64,000 nt of DNA from Melanopsichium pennsylvanicum (Eukaryota > Basidiomycota > Ustilaginomycetes > Ustilaginales). A program made the translations under genes and the position numbers. Every line of letters starts with the position of its first letter. Positions within the stretch are counted from its first letter, which is position 1. The notes below the pieces were generated by a model, which did not search any database, was not told the DNA's origin, and was given only the letters and a program-made list of their open reading frames with translations. Below, one piece after another: positions 51,301 through 61,078 of the stretch. Where the stretch lies: the NCBI GenBank assembly GCA_900208305.1, contig OAPG01000002.1, positions 682,001-746,000 of the forward strand. Direction: 5' to 3'.

Positions 51301-53937
51301 AGTTGCAAGCCCATTCTTGAGCCCAGCTTGATCCTTTCCTTCAGCCGAGCTCTTCCAGAAGGCAGAGTTGGATGCTTGAGAGGCCCATACGAGCGCAGCT
51401 GAGAAAACAGGCCGGGTAAGAGGCGCCTTGGCCATATCTAGCAAGGTGATCTCGTCGAGGTTCTGCACGTCTGCGCGCAGGAGAGGGCGTAGAGATGGGT
51501 ATACGATTGCCCAAACGTCAATATCTTCCAGCCTAGCCGCAGCTGCCGAGATGACTCCCGCTGATGCTTGCCGCAACCACAAGTTGGGATGGCAGAGGAA
51601 GCCAATCGTCATTTCGAGCAGTGACAGGAGATGAGCGCGATTCAACAAGTTGCGCTCGGTCATGCTTCGCAGACCGTTGATGACACGGTAAGCAACGTGC
51701 TCTTCCGAGTCTGACAGCGCTTGAGTCATGAGCGGTAGGATGTATTCTTCGAGACTGCGGTTGCCCGATACCTCTGCAACGTCGACGATAATGTCGAAGA
51801 ACGCTTCGCGTAAGAGCCAATTGCGATCGTTGAGGTAAGTGATCATATGGCTTAGCATGACGTCGTTGGTCTTTGCCATGCCAAAGAAGCGACAGAGGGG
51901 AGCGATGCCGGAGAGCAGGGCACGCTTGACGGAGGCCGAGGGATCCGTGAGAAGAGTAACGATGATCTCCTGCAAAAGTGCTTGGAACGAACGGAGCTGC
52001 TCGTCATAATTGGACTCGTATGGCTGATCGTCGATGAAGCCTCCGTTGAGATCTCTTTCGACTGCAAAGAGTCCTTCTGCTCTCATTGCTTGTGACATTT
52101 GCAAAAAGCGTTCGGCTGTCTCAGCAAAGGGGACGATGCATGCTGCGAACGTGCACCTGACGGGCGTGGAAGGGTCGAGTCCAAGCTGTTTGATGTTGGG
52201 CATGATGTATTCGGGGAAGATGGACGCATTTGAAGGGGTCACAATCTTGACGAGCATCAACAATTGCACACAGCTGCGGATCGCGGTCATCCGCACCTGC
52301 GAAGAAGGATCATCAAACAGCGCTATGATGAACGGCAGGACGCGGTCGAGCTTGGTTTCGTCGGTGAGCCAGCGAGTTGAGAGATGGATGAGCAGCTCGA
52401 GCGCGTGGCACTTTGAAGATGGTCGAATGCAGTTGCGCACGTTGGAAAGGATGACCGAGAGGACCAAGTGAGCTGTCCCGTCTGTTTTTGCGCCGCCGCG
52501 CTCGAGCATCGCCTTCTGGGGCGGAAGGCCAGGAATGCAGAGATGAACGGGAAAGACACCGTCCAGCTTGTCCGATGCGGACCTCTCGTTTTCGGCTGCT
52601 TTACCTTCTTGTGGCTGCTGGAAGCTCGACTGGAACGAGAAGCGGCCGAGCACACCGTTCAAGCGCGCAGAGACACCACTTGGACCAGCAGATGCTGGCG
52701 TAGGGTTGGCGCGATCGTTTGGATCATGAAAGAATTGAATCAATGTAGACCAATCCTCGTACAGTTTTTCGATGCGTTCGTCGCTCTCCGCTCGCTGGGC
52801 TTGGCGGCTTGTTGCTTCTGAGCGCATCGAGACAGCGGTGACGGATGCGTTGGAGCCGCTAGCAGCGCTATCGACCGATGACACGCCTCCTGCGCTGTTT
52901 CTCTGATTCAAAGCGGTTGGGGAAGTGCGTTGCAGCTCGACAAGATACTCGTGAAAGAAGTCCAGGATCGTGGATGGGAACACTGTGCCTCTTCCGTCTG
53001 CGAGATACTGTTCAAAGGTCTTACGGTCCGCTGGATCGAGCGAAATCATGCTCTTGACCAGCTCGCGGACTGCATCGTCTGGGATGTCCGCGAGCATTGC
53101 ATCGACATCAAACATCCCTTCACGGTACTTGAAGAGCTGACTCAAAGTAAAGGTGGGCGCACCTTCTCTCCACAGTTCCGCGATGACACAACCCAATGAG
53201 AAGACGTCCATGGCTTGTGTGACCTTGCCGCTCTGTCTACCTAGACCCAGCAGATCCGCCTGGACACTGCCGAGGCGGTCGTATGCGTCTTGGCCGCCTG
53301 TTATGCCGGAACCATACTTTGAGCCGGCTTCGTAGAATCGCTCTGGTGCGAGGTAACATGCTCTTCGACCGGAAGTGTCAAAAAAGAAAGAAAAGTCGGA
53401 TGGGTCGTCCAGCGGAACAAACGTCGGCTTAAAGGAAGATGCAAAATCGGTAACGTAGATCATCAACGAGGTTGTGACCAGAACGTTTTCGCACTTGAGG
53501 TCGCCGTGGGCGATGCCACGTTCGTGTGCATCTCGCATGGCATGCAGGAGCTGATAGGTGATCCATCTCTTTTCGACCGCACTGAGGAAAGGACGTGTGC
53601 TGATCCTGTCGTAGAGATTGCTGTGGAGCCATTGTCGGATGAGGTAGCCGGCACGCTCTGTTTCGACGATCTTTTGATAAGTGAGGACGTTGGGTACATC
53701 TGCCAAGGATTCCCGCTCGATGCGAATGTGCTTGACCAGGCTTTTGAGGCTCATCGAGGAGTCGGGTTTGACGAAGGTCTTGACGACGATGGGTCCAAAC
53801 CTGTGCAGAGCACGCACTGCTCGAAGAAAGCGAGAGTTGCCAATGCCTTTATCGTACTGAATGTCATTGCCCACCTCTGCAACGAGGTTGCCGATCCCGG
53901 CCATCCTGGCATTTGAGTTGGAGTGTGTATTACCCAT
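48313..53937 (-). CDS. VPS15: VPS15, regulatory kinase-like subunit of the Vps34 PI3-kinase
   Basis: An 1874-residue protein (yeast and human forms are about 1350-1450) that anchors and regulates the class III PI3-kinase in vacuolar sorting and autophagy. It starts MGN, an N-myristoylation signal. The kinase-like domain (about 30-310) has the VPS15-type catalytic loop RGIAHGDLKCENVLVTT and DFASSFKPTFVPLDDPSDFSFFFDTS in place of DFG. HEAT-type repeats follow (about 480-800). WD40 repeats begin near 1237 (HSAAVTCLALSPDHAYFVSGSQDGTLKVWD) and run to the last residues (CVVAADRSGCIRVWE). The extra length lies in low-complexity insertions (about 960-1220, and about 1540-1830 inside the WD40 part, with Gln, Thr and Ala runs). 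It is a single open frame, in tandem with the Rho GEF gene. Confidence 0.94.
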   Translation of the reverse strand: MGNTHSNSNARMAGIGNLVAEVGNDIQYDKGIGNSRFLRAVRALHRFGPIVVKTFVKPDSSMSLKSLVKHIRIERESLADVPNVLTYQKIVETERAGYLIRQWLHSNLYDRISTRPFLSAVEKRWITYQLLHAMRDAHERGIAHGDLKCENVLVTTSLMIYVTDFASSFKPTFVPLDDPSDFSFFFDTSGRRACYLAPERFYEAGSKYGSGITGGQDAYDRLGSVQADLLGLGRQSGKVTQAMDVFSLGCVIAELWREGAPTFTLSQLFKYREGMFDVDAMLADIPDDAVRELVKSMISLDPADRKTFEQYLADGRGTVFPSTILDFFHEYLVELQRTSPTALNQRNSAGGVSSVDSAASGSNASVTAVSMRSEATSRQAQRAESDERIEKLYEDWSTLIQFFHDPNDRANPTPASAGPSGVSARLNGVLGRFSFQSSFQQPQEGKAAENERSASDKLDGVFPVHLCIPGLPPQKAMLERGGAKTDGTAHLVLSVILSNVRNCIRPSSKCHALELLIHLSTRWLTDETKLDRVLPFIIALFDDPSSQVRMTAIRSCVQLLMLVKIVTPSNASIFPEYIMPNIKQLGLDPSTPVRCTFAACIVPFAETAERFLQMSQAMRAEGLFAVERDLNGGFIDDQPYESNYDEQLRSFQALLQEIIVTLLTDPSASVKRALLSGIAPLCRFFGMAKTNDVMLSHMITYLNDRNWLLREAFFDIIVDVAEVSGNRSLEEYILPLMTQALSDSEEHVAYRVINGLRSMTERNLLNRAHLLSLLEMTIGFLCHPNLWLRQASAGVISAAAARLEDIDVWAIVYPSLRPLLRADVQNLDEITLLDMAKAPLTRPVFSAALVWASQASNSAFWKSSAEGKDQAGLKNGLATEGVGLLLGNSGRELIVPARGRTEEDDRFRDKLRSVGMEDEDEVKLVALRSIIRRLSWQGSKINSVSVDWDVARPPGGQTAESGHSHSKAVIEPQSLEGTTPQTIFFNSKVDQRATPAASEGVSTYTGILHSQDDATFSAQVAKRRLLGQRTSSESSFSSPIAGLRRRMTAVSMTESQPSTFSTRLSSLAEEHAQSKILGNPVALPSTPLPQQTQTCLGVGKATAAVASTAVSATGTMTEASARARALRAEPAQASNKPAPSESRASTVRGAGGTGEALKPGAVGAEGGTSFSSTYDGNDPYIRAHLEVVYLDSFLDRPEFGPKIHAGVARRKSGAPFNNRASILPRAPSSSMSKRRPEGRLIAYFTEHSAAVTCLALSPDHAYFVSGSQDGTLKVWDTARLEKNVTSKSRATYSAQKGSITGVIAIEASHCVASTATDGSLHVWRIDMIQTISSIPRYGRPKLVSNFQLSTPDEYATCLVESSTETSSYLILGTTLSRLTILDLRTMQVLQTLRNPVDYGPITCLCVDRKKTWLLVGTLSGIISLWDLRFGLRLRAWHVGPSEAGVVYIRVNRIAIHPSKGRGRWVLVAFEKVVEPSGGDMGVEHPEVIVETWDIDRGIRVETFETQQDAMASSCNVGRDAKLRPVLDSVGAGHAEGMDDSSSSNHTMKGTTSRHGSLLTGAAAAIERLLQQQQQKQTQFQSRDHRDDAGDVDPFATTTTTSQKGTASTHTTAQVCSVKALFVSLEGYSSSSLSSATVRPSDTTPQPELVMDGTETIHAETGGGWLDVGKLTRATDRMATSSPAAAAAAAATTTPAANEVRTNHGGGSGPGGYMITAGSDARLRFWDLGRPEKSLVFGLSPRVVPASSLSTSSFPTSASLVPPGGGGAMVSIDAKSHFRTISSSSSTMPLRFVHSMWYDDTDAAIEANGGGRGGGVTSASGNGTRLKSPLLANQTAMYANMSRAHKDAVTDVLVIEAPFRCVVAADRSGCIRVWE

Positions 53938-54544
53938 CCTGATTTGCTTAGCTTTGGTTCAGGTCGGAGCAGACGGTCGGATCGAAGAGGAATTCAGGCT
54001 TTTGGGAGCTTTTAAGAGTTGATACCCGACGTGATGAATGGTGGCGCTGCTGAAAGCCTTGAGCTAGTTCACGGATTGGTGCAAGGCATTGTGCAGGTGA
54101 AGCAGATGCTCGATGTCGCAAGCTGTCAGAGCTCCTAGTGCAGCGGTGTGATAGGAGTCTTGGATAGCGATGAAACGGAAGCCTGCGTGTATAGTGAAAT
54201 ATTGAAGTGGTGACGGATCGTGGTGACGAGGCCAATGTGTGATGGTAGATGAGAGGAGGTCACGACATGTAGCTTAAAGCATCACAATTCAGGGTCTGGC
54301 TGGCGCGTGCATGCTGCTCTTTTGTGGTGGAGGCCGAGTTTGGAAATTATTCACAACACCATCCCCGTGCATGCTTCGAAAGAAGTCTAAGCCAACTTTC
54401 TAAATGTCACCCTCAGCAGACGACAAACGATCGATTCGAAGCTCTCAGTCCGTTTCATATGCCTCTCTGTGGGCTGATTATAAACATTGCGTGTAGAAAC
54501 GCTCGAATGAAGGGATGGCAATCTAAGACATGCGCTTTGCGTTC
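53938..54544. other. Intergenic region between tandem VPS15 and Rho GEF genes
   Basis: 607 bases holding the VPS15 promoter and the Rho GEF 3' end. No repeat or gene is seen. Confidence 0.6.
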
Positions 54545-57500
54545 TCAAATCCAATTACCGGAGCTGACCACGGCAGGTCTACCTGAAGGCCGGCTACTCG
54601 AGCTGCTACCATTCGACATAATCGTAGCGGTGCGCTGGAACGGCGGCAGATATGCGTACGAGTTCGGCGTGCCAACGGGACTGAGTTCGACAACCCTCTG
54701 GAAATCGAAGGGGATGCGACCTGCAACCCGCTCACGCCTAGAAAAGATGACCGGATTCGCTTCTGCATCGAGCGCGGTCAACTGTGCACTCTCCGACGGA
54801 GATGAAGCTACGGTGCTGTTACCAGAGATGTAGTGCAGATCGACACCGCGCATGATCTGCACGAGACGACCCGTGAGCGCATCGCGGACCTCGACAAAGC
54901 GCGAGTCGAAAGCAAGCACGTAGTTGCCCGAGAAGGCCACTTGCTTGGGGAAGCCTTCCCATTCGATGATCTGCTCCAATCGGGTGGGCTCCCCAAGCCT
55001 GTCCACGTAGCACGCAAAGGCATCGTAACACAGCAAGAAATCGCCATCGCTTGTCTTGTACATCCCGAGCGGCTTGGCCGTTTCTACGCGCTTCGCGAGC
55101 TGTTGTACGCGCACGTCTTCGCGGTTGGCGTGTACGAAGTCTGGGATGGTGCCTGGAAGGAGGCTGTCGAGGTTCATGATCTCGAAGCCCTTTGCGCAAA
55201 TGATGCACAGCTTGGACTTGAGGAATTGGATTGAGTAGGCCTCGGATGGAATGAAGAAGGTCTTGTAGATGCGGAACCAATCCGAGTTCTTCGAGTCTTT
55301 GCCAAACTTGCCAAAAAAGCCAGAGCCCGACTTGCCTTCGCTGCCGCGAGGTGCATTGAGCACCGGCTCTAGCGCGCGGAACACGCTCTCGCTCGCCTTT
55401 TTCTTCATGTAGATCAACAAGGTGCGGTCTTTGAGCACGCCAACGTTGAAGAAGAGCACATCTCGGTTGCCACTCAGCTTCTGCGGAGGACGAAGCGTCG
55501 AAGCGCTGCTGGAGGTCGTTGGGACGAGAGCCTCGAGACTATACGAGATGAGCACCTTGTCTGCCAGCACTACAAAGATGCCAAACGACTCCAGAACCGC
55601 GCACTGCGTGACATACTTGAGATGCAACACCTTGCGCAGCGACTTGGGGTCGTTTCGTAATCCGATCCAGACTCCATCGGCGCATCCGACTGCTACCAGT
55701 CTTCTGCCGTCAGCGGTCACAAATGGCACGGCGCACGTCACACGACCGTGGAAGACGCTTGGATCGACGCCAGGGACAGGCTTTTCCGGCTCCAAGCTGA
55801 GCGCCGAAGGAATGGCAAAGATGTCGTCGCTCAGAACATGCTGATCAAAGACCTTGTTGCTGTCCTGGACGGCCATGCGGAGACCGATTGCCTCGTCAAG
55901 TTTGGCCTTCCATTGGTCCCTGGCGGCCTTCGACGGCGCGTACAAGGCGATGGGCTCGATCTTTCTACCCAGATGCGAAACGGTGAAAGGCCAGAAGTCC
56001 CGGGCTTCTCGTTCTCTGCTGATATGGAAGTTGCTGAGACCGATGGAGCGCGAGATGGACGATTCGGTCAGGCCACTGATCTCGAGCATTTCAACAGGGA
56101 TCGGCCGCTTGGCCAACACAAAGCGAGCGCCTGCGGAGGAGGTCAGGGAGGCGACGTTGGAAACGTCATCGTCAGGCCCTTGGTCGATTCGTTTCTGCTT
56201 GCAGACGATGAAATAATTGTCAAACAGGATGGCCAGCAGCTCGGTCCAGTCGAAGTCAAACGCATCCGGCTTTCGAAGCACCCTTCCTTGACGAATGAGT
56301 TGACGTTCCGGGTTCAACAAATCCATGTCAATCGCGTTCTTATTCCTCTTTGCGGACAGATTGTAGGCGTACTCCCGAATCTTGACTTTGAGCTCGGCCG
56401 ACTCGACACCTGCCTGAGCAGTCTTGCACTGATCGTTGATAATGTCGATGGCGTTCTGGAGACTGTCTCGATCATGATTGCCTTCCTCTGTCTTTTTGAG
56501 GATCGACTCGAGATGCAGATGGTATCGCTGTAGACGGGCTGGTGGACGAAAGAGAAAGTTCTCGAGTGGATGCTTGTGTGCTGCTGGATGGCGTCGGCAT
56601 GCCTCGACGAAGGCCTTGAAGCGTGGGTTGATCGAAATCTCGCGTTTGACACGGCTGATCGCTAGAGGATAGTTGACGAGATAGGCGATGTAAACGTCGC
56701 CCCAGTCGAGAGCTGCGCTCAAAAACAGATCGCCCATGGTCTGAATGATGGGAGCCTCTTCCCTTTGACGGATGTGGAGTCGCTCCACCAAGGCTCGGAT
56801 ATGCATTGCCAGCTCGCAATGATTGCCAAAGACCTCGCGGATGAAGTCGTCCCTCTCTGAACCGATGGGAAGCGGCGGAGGATCGCCGGCATCACTGGGC
56901 TTCTGCAAGCCCTGCACAAATAGTGTATCAAGCAGTTCCAGATCTGCCAGGAACTCTTCTTCCTTCTGAATGGTCTCGAGGATCGCGTTTTGACGTGCGA
57001 TCTCGGCTTGCGGGATGGTTTTTAGGACCTCTGGTGGCACGATCTCCGCCCATGCCTTCTTCTGCGTCTGATCGCTGGACAGGCCATTGTCTACAAGACC
57101 GCCGACTTTGGCACCCTTGCTTTCCGTATCAGTGACAGTCAAGCGCAGCGGACTCGAAGCCGAGTTTGGACACGATGGACTGTAGCAGGCGGAAAGACGG
57201 CCTGGAGTGCAGAGAGGGCTGTAACACTGGGTGAGAGGCGTGAAGACGCCGTTGGGAAGCTCATCCAGGTCATTCATGTGTGCCGCCTTACGACGTTGAC
57301 CACCGTTGTCAAGGCCACCTGCGGCTCCTCCGATGGACAGCGGGAGACTTGAGTCGAAAGCCGAACTATGGTTGAGAGCGGCTGCCCAGTCGTCCGGATC
57401 TTCTGCAGCCGAGCTTGGGTCTGCAAGGCTGTCTTCGAGGAAAGTGTAGACTTCGTCGACATCGTCGGTCAGCTCGTTCTCACCCCAATCGACTTCATGA

Positions 57501-59692
57501 AAGAAGAGTTGGCTTTTGAGTGATTTGGCAAGTGAGAGCGCCACTTGACGGATGGTATTTGGATCGCCTGCCGCCACCAGATTGTGTCGCGAACCGACTT
57601 GATCCGATAGAAGCAACTCTTGCAGAGTCGAGACGACGTCTTTGCCGGTGAAGCTGTTGGGGTAGTCGATGCTTCCTTTGATCTGCACACCACGCGGCAC
57701 ATTTGCTCGCAGGAGAAGAGCAACGGTGGAAAGAAGCGACCATTCGGGTGCTTCGATGCGACTCGCACGGGCGTTTCGTGCGTGAGTAGGTTCCGCAGCG
57801 AGTTTGGACGTTGGGCTATTGACGGGCTCCCACGCGAGCGAATCGAACCTCTCGTGGCTGTATTTCTGACCAAGATCACGCTTCTCGTCATCTCGATAGC
57901 TCGTACTCCTCTGCTGTGCTTGAGGCCGTTTGCTGGGTTGTTGCATCTGCGAGTAGCTCGGTTGATGTTGTAGAGAGCCTTGCGAAGGCATGCGCGTTCG
58001 ACCGTGAACAAGCGCCGCATCTTGCTCGACAGCTGGTGGGTTTGCTGAATTGGCATGAGAGTCAGTCTGGTTCGCGGCGGGAGTTGCGCCAGGGATCGGC
58101 GGCAGAGGTTGACGGTAAGCTCGACTGGGTCTGTTTGAGAGCTCTGAAGCCTCGCTGCGTGTGCGCTGGCGGAGAGCGTCGCGAACGCTGCTAGACGCTT
58201 CGTATGAGACGTCCGGATCATAGGAAGAGTCGACGGTATGTGATTGGCTCGCTGAAGCAGTGCGGTAGGCTCGACCGTAAGCGGCATCCGGACGTTGTTC
58301 CGACTCGCTTCGATTCTGCCCGCATGGCCGAGCAGATCGCGGATTGGGTTGGGTGTAGGAGGGGGAGCGGAATGCCGAGAGTGGTGACGAGCTCGCTGCG
58401 TCCCTTGGCGGAGGTGAAAAGGAGCGATCAAGGGATGTAGCAGGAGGAGGCAACGGACGCTTTCCAAAAGAGCTGTTGGGTGTGCCTTGGCTGCTTGGCG
58501 ACGGACTCCACGATGGCCCTGTGTACGAGTTTGAAGACGTCGAAGGAGTTGTGCCATGCTGGGCAGCTGTGGGGGTGACTGGTGGGGACCAAGCCGCTGG
58601 CTGAGGCGATATTTGGATAAAGTAGCCTTGCTGTGCATGAGAAGCGGAGCCATCAGCTCTGTTAGGCGACGAGACAGGTGCGGAGACAGCCGACCCCGTC
58701 GCCACTATGGATGCGGCCAAGGCATCTGGACTGTGCGGCGGAAGCTGTTCTGAGCGTTTGGCAGCAGGAGTGATAGGCAAAGGTCGTCTAGCACGCTGCG
58801 AAGGTTGGCGCATCCTGTCGGAGGAAGCGACATCGGAACGAGCCGCACCCGTAGATGTAGGAGGCGTAGAGGCATAAGAGTCGGGGGAGAACGAGGCGAA
58901 AGTAGGGTTCTGATCAAGAAGCGGTGTGTAGCTATCGTCTGTGTACAAGCTGATGATACCACTTGCCGAAGAAGAAACGGGTCGATCCAAGGGCTCGCGT
59001 CGTTCTGGTGGATATGATTGCGAGCTGTTCGTTGCAGAGGCAGCAACAGCGTAGGCGGTGGTTGACTGCGTTGGCTCTTCCCATTGTGATGAGCTGGTGT
59101 AGGATGGTCGGTCATATTGGAAGACATCGTGTTGCCTCGAGGTGGTGACACCTTGCGACTGAATGGGTGCGTGCGAGTATTGCTGATACGGGAGCGGTTG
59201 ATCCACTCGCTGACGATGCTGTGTAGGCCGGTCCGAGCTGGAGCCATAGTACTGATTTGTAGTGGCATACTGCTGTGCCGTAGATGGTGGATAGTAGTCA
59301 TAGGAAGGTGCGTTGGACCCGTGCATGTCGACCCGAGTCTGCATCTGGCTCATCTGATTCGTGATTGCTTGCATCGACTGATGTGAGGACTGGTATGAGG
59401 AAGCCGAGGGGTTACGCTGCTGCGCGTATGTATAATGTGGAGAGCCGGCAGAGGAAGGCGTTGGTGGTTGGGCAGGTATGCCGCCCTTGTGCTGAGAGGA
59501 ATTGGGCTGTTCGTACCCGAATCGCGGATCGTATGGACCGTACTGCGTTCGAGCGTCCGAGTGATACGGATCGGAAGACTGGTCGGTTTGAGTGTATGCA
59601 GCGGCGTGGGAATAAGGGCCTTGCGCTGGCTGACGATAGTCGAGGCCGTACTCGTGACCATATTGGTCGAAGCGTGGTTGCCGGGTTGACAT
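54545..59692 (-). CDS. Rho guanine nucleotide exchange factor, Rom2-like
   Basis: A 1715-residue activator of a Rho GTPase (Rho1 by family) in cell-wall integrity signalling. Residues 1-640 are disordered and rich in Ser, Gln, Tyr and Pro (many YxxY/SSY motifs). Domains in order: DEP (about 650-750, EWSLLSTVALLLRANVP); a Cys-containing linker (SPLCTPGRLSACYSPSCPNS); DH (about 890-1095, with ILETIQKEEEFLADLELLDTLF and FLFRPPARLQRYHLHLESILKK); PH (about 1125-1265, RQGRVLRKPDAFDFDWTELLAILFDNYF); CNH/citron (about 1315-1665, VAVGCADGVWIGLRND). This order is that of Rom1/Rom2 in yeast and Rgf1-3 in fission yeast. It has an ATG start and no intron. It diverges from NAA50. Confidence 0.93.
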   Translation of the reverse strand: MSTRQPRFDQYGHEYGLDYRQPAQGPYSHAAAYTQTDQSSDPYHSDARTQYGPYDPRFGYEQPNSSQHKGGIPAQPPTPSSAGSPHYTYAQQRNPSASSYQSSHQSMQAITNQMSQMQTRVDMHGSNAPSYDYYPPSTAQQYATTNQYYGSSSDRPTQHRQRVDQPLPYQQYSHAPIQSQGVTTSRQHDVFQYDRPSYTSSSQWEEPTQSTTAYAVAASATNSSQSYPPERREPLDRPVSSSASGIISLYTDDSYTPLLDQNPTFASFSPDSYASTPPTSTGAARSDVASSDRMRQPSQRARRPLPITPAAKRSEQLPPHSPDALAASIVATGSAVSAPVSSPNRADGSASHAQQGYFIQISPQPAAWSPPVTPTAAQHGTTPSTSSNSYTGPSWSPSPSSQGTPNSSFGKRPLPPPATSLDRSFSPPPRDAASSSPLSAFRSPSYTQPNPRSARPCGQNRSESEQRPDAAYGRAYRTASASQSHTVDSSYDPDVSYEASSSVRDALRQRTRSEASELSNRPSRAYRQPLPPIPGATPAANQTDSHANSANPPAVEQDAALVHGRTRMPSQGSLQHQPSYSQMQQPSKRPQAQQRSTSYRDDEKRDLGQKYSHERFDSLAWEPVNSPTSKLAAEPTHARNARASRIEAPEWSLLSTVALLLRANVPRGVQIKGSIDYPNSFTGKDVVSTLQELLLSDQVGSRHNLVAAGDPNTIRQVALSLAKSLKSQLFFHEVDWGENELTDDVDEVYTFLEDSLADPSSAAEDPDDWAAALNHSSAFDSSLPLSIGGAAGGLDNGGQRRKAAHMNDLDELPNGVFTPLTQCYSPLCTPGRLSACYSPSCPNSASSPLRLTVTDTESKGAKVGGLVDNGLSSDQTQKKAWAEIVPPEVLKTIPQAEIARQNAILETIQKEEEFLADLELLDTLFVQGLQKPSDAGDPPPLPIGSERDDFIREVFGNHCELAMHIRALVERLHIRQREEAPIIQTMGDLFLSAALDWGDVYIAYLVNYPLAISRVKREISINPRFKAFVEACRRHPAAHKHPLENFLFRPPARLQRYHLHLESILKKTEEGNHDRDSLQNAIDIINDQCKTAQAGVESAELKVKIREYAYNLSAKRNKNAIDMDLLNPERQLIRQGRVLRKPDAFDFDWTELLAILFDNYFIVCKQKRIDQGPDDDVSNVASLTSSAGARFVLAKRPIPVEMLEISGLTESSISRSIGLSNFHISREREARDFWPFTVSHLGRKIEPIALYAPSKAARDQWKAKLDEAIGLRMAVQDSNKVFDQHVLSDDIFAIPSALSLEPEKPVPGVDPSVFHGRVTCAVPFVTADGRRLVAVGCADGVWIGLRNDPKSLRKVLHLKYVTQCAVLESFGIFVVLADKVLISYSLEALVPTTSSSASTLRPPQKLSGNRDVLFFNVGVLKDRTLLIYMKKKASESVFRALEPVLNAPRGSEGKSGSGFFGKFGKDSKNSDWFRIYKTFFIPSEAYSIQFLKSKLCIICAKGFEIMNLDSLLPGTIPDFVHANREDVRVQQLAKRVETAKPLGMYKTSDGDFLLCYDAFACYVDRLGEPTRLEQIIEWEGFPKQVAFSGNYVLAFDSRFVEVRDALTGRLVQIMRGVDLHYISGNSTVASSPSESAQLTALDAEANPVIFSRRERVAGRIPFDFQRVVELSPVGTPNSYAYLPPFQRTATIMSNGSSSSSRPSGRPAVVSSGNWI

Positions 59693-60427
59693 GACTGCTC
59701 TACTTGCGATGCAAGCTTGGACAAGGCTTCTGCAGATGATCTATGCGGCTCCTCCACTCAAAAGCTCCACGACCACTGGCGCAGTCAGGATCTGAGGTGG
59801 ACTGTTTTGTACGATGTAGTGATAAGCTGAGCTTCAAAGCTCAGCTGTGACGTCGGCAATGCCTTGTGTGATGTGATCAAAAGGGCCCAGTTGTCGGCAG
59901 ATCCGTAGCCCGTCTCGAGGTTGCAGACCTACAGGTCATTGGGAGATTTTTCCCGCGTTCGTATAGCCTGCCAAGCACGGATGGGTTCGTATCGAACTAC
60001 AGGGCCTGCCAAGTAGGTGTCTTGTCAAGTCAGACAGTATGGTATAGTATGATCGAGGTCTTGCGAATGCCGACAAGGGTCGTGCATACAAAAAAAGGGT
60101 CACTACCCCACTTACACCTCACACAATCCAGACTCGCCCATAACTTGGCGAGGCTTGCATTTGGTTGTGCTTTGCGTCTTTACTTTTTTCGGCCGTTGAT
60201 ATTCCTAACGCGGGACGCGAGCTATCCAATTTATTGACCTTTCAGATTGCCCTCGATCAGACCTAGGTTATGCACAACAAGAAGCTTTACAACCACACCC
60301 AACTGCGGCACCACCGTCTCAGCCTGACTCCACCCTATACTGCGCTTGCTCTCTCGACATCAGGTTGGAGCACTCGTAGATCCAGCAACACATATCACAA
60401 GCGCATGTCAAGGCTTCCCGACCGAGC
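59693..60427. promoter_or_regulatory. Divergent promoter region of the Rho GEF and NAA50 genes
   Basis: 735 bases shared by two divergent genes. It contains a 10-bp inverted repeat (59825-59846) about 135-155 bases upstream of the Rho GEF start, and no gene. Confidence 0.55.
59825..59846. repeat. Perfect inverted repeat, 10-bp arms, 2-bp spacer
   Basis: AGCTGAGCTT, CA, AAGCTCAGCT. It could be a dimeric transcription-factor site or form a small hairpin in a 5' leader. Confidence 0.8.
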
Positions 60428-61078
60428 ATGACGACCACCGCTGCCAATTCTTCCGCCTGGCCGCTTCCTCCCATGAGCTATGATCCTCGTCCCGCAGCAC
60501 CTGTCAGGTCACTCTTGCCAAAGAAGATCGACGTCGCTCAGCTCACACCAAACAACCTTGGCCAGCTAAGAAAGCTCAACAGCGTCCTCTTCCCTGTGCA
60601 GTACTCGGAACGCTTTTACAAGGATGTCCTCGACCCCGACTCAGCCGAAATCTGCAAACTCGGACTTTTCAACGATGTCGCCGTAGGCACCATCTGCTGC
60701 CGTCTCGAACCTATCTCGAAAGATTCTGCTCGCATCTACATTATGACTCTTGGTGTCCTCGCACCTTATCGACGCCTGGGCATCGCATCCGCGCTTTTGC
60801 AGCACGTGCTCGACCATGTAGCCCCGGGCAAGCACATTCAGATCGTCGACAAGGACGCACCTATTCCGAAACCTAAGAAGGACAAGAACGGTAAAGACAC
60901 CAAATCAGAGCCTCTCCAGAAGACCGTCAAGGTCCAAAACCTCTACCTTCATGTTCAGACTTCGAACGATGAGGCGCGCACCTTTTACGAAAAGTTCGGT
61001 TTCAAGGTCCAAGACACGATAGACAATTACTATCGAAGGATTCAGCCAGCCAGCGCATGGGTTCTGCAGCTCCAATAG
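60428..61078 (+). CDS. NAA50: N-alpha-acetyltransferase 50 homologue
   Basis: A 216-residue GNAT-fold enzyme related to NAA50 (San), which acetylates protein N-termini that keep Met and acts with the NatA complex. The family match is strong: IDVAQLTPNNLGQLRKLNSVLFPVQYSERFYKDVL, FNDVAVGTICCRLEP, the acetyl-CoA loop YIMTLGVLAPYRRLGIASALL (R/Q-X2-G-X-G/A type), and LYLHVQTSNDEARTFYEKFGF with YYRRIQPASAWVLQ at the end. Two extra segments are present compared with the animal enzyme: about 30 disordered N-terminal residues and a Lys-rich insertion of about 30 residues (about 140-168, PIPKPKKDKNGKDTKSE) before the LYLHV strand. ATG start, no intron. It converges with SPT2 (262 bases). Confidence 0.93.
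   Translation: MTTTAANSSAWPLPPMSYDPRPAAPVRSLLPKKIDVAQLTPNNLGQLRKLNSVLFPVQYSERFYKDVLDPDSAEICKLGLFNDVAVGTICCRLEPISKDSARIYIMTLGVLAPYRRLGIASALLQHVLDHVAPGKHIQIVDKDAPIPKPKKDKNGKDTKSEPLQKTVKVQNLYLHVQTSNDEARTFYEKFGFKVQDTIDNYYRRIQPASAWVLQLQ

Noticed and set aside
57469..58653. 394-codon minus frame within the Rho GEF
   Set aside because: An out-of-frame reading of the Ser/Gln-rich N-terminal half of the Rho GEF.
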